Shown: piece after piece, positions 63,972 through 64,000 of the stretch
Numbering within the stretch: the stretch's first letter is position 1
Layout: each line of letters starts with the position of its first letter
NCBI GenBank assembly: GCA_963575745.1
Contig: CAUYUJ010014602.1
Location: 275,918-339,917 of the forward strand
From: Prorocentrum cordatum
Taxonomy: Eukaryota; Sar; Dinophyceae; Prorocentrales; Prorocentraceae
Length of the DNA stretch: 64,000 nucleotides
Direction of reading: 5' to 3'
The notes under the pieces: model-generated
Seen by the model: the letters and a program-made list of their open reading frames with translations, nothing else
Told to the model about the DNA's origin: nothing
Database searches by the model: none
Program-made: the position numbers and the translations under genes

Positions 63972-64000
63972 CGGAGATAGCCACTGAGGAACAACTTGCC

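Larger units (their letters stand above)
58460..64000 (+). mobile_element. LINE-C: long decayed non-LTR retrotransposon, runs off edge
   Basis: Order on the + strand: zinc finger and coiled-coil ORF1 (58585-59560, interrupted by a C-rich block, resumed 60690-60950), endonuclease (61240-61740), linker, reverse transcriptase (62520-63500) and post-RT region (63573-63971). Spacing fits one EN-RT element with an upstream ORF1. Several frameshifts and stops show it is dead. The 3' end is beyond the window. Confidence 0.82.

Overview
This window reads as nuclear DNA of a GC-rich dinoflagellate; something Prorocentrum-like is possible but not shown. The reasons are a degenerate spliced-leader-like string directly before the start codon of a secreted-protein ORF (194-217), LINE-type retroelements with RNase H-like and zinc-finger tails, short isolated protein-like exons with pyrimidine tracts and AG(G) acceptors, and a very high load of tandem and dispersed repeats. 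There are no bacterial operons, ribosome binding sites, CRISPR arrays or recognisable tRNA or rRNA genes. Most long open frames are satellites whose unit simply lacks stop codons.

Layout. 0-7 kb (+ strand): a possible retroposed gene start with a signal peptide, then exon-like pieces, interrupted by a ~102-bp satellite. 7-11 kb: GGCCCC-type minisatellite, two minus-strand exon candidates, and the first block of a modular dispersed repeat that ends in (TTG)n or is joined to (CAA)n. 11.9-16.9 kb: a decayed minus-strand LINE (endonuclease, reverse transcriptase, possible RNase H, zinc finger) whose RT is interrupted by an apparent 674-bp GT-AG intron filled with (GA)n. 17-26 kb: duplicated 21-bp minisatellite blocks, an inverted second array of the ~102-bp satellite, and modular repeats with a fresh 336-bp tandem duplication. 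26-30 kb: a 32-bp hairpin satellite and two copies of a MITE-like element built around an 11-bp repeat. 30-37 kb: GGA, GAC and CAT tracts, 182-bp repeats, an (AT)n-linked hairpin and two more minus-strand exon candidates. 38-42 kb: unusual G-poor sequence and a 5'-truncated LINE. 44.7-49.4 kb: a ~90-bp satellite split by a rearranged LTR retrotransposon with a perfect 5-bp target-site duplication. 51-58 kb: a 90-bp satellite, CAT tracts, a 73-bp satellite and another armadillo-like exon. 58.5-64 kb: a large decayed plus-strand LINE running off the right edge.

The main biological inference is that exon-like pieces at 58.2, 37.6, 35.1, 11.0 and 8.2 kb all lie on the minus strand and three of them look like armadillo repeats. 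They could be one gene spread over about 50 kb, its introns filled with LINEs, an LTR element and satellites. Transcript evidence would be needed to settle this. Everything else is best described as layers of retroelements and tandem repeats of different ages.
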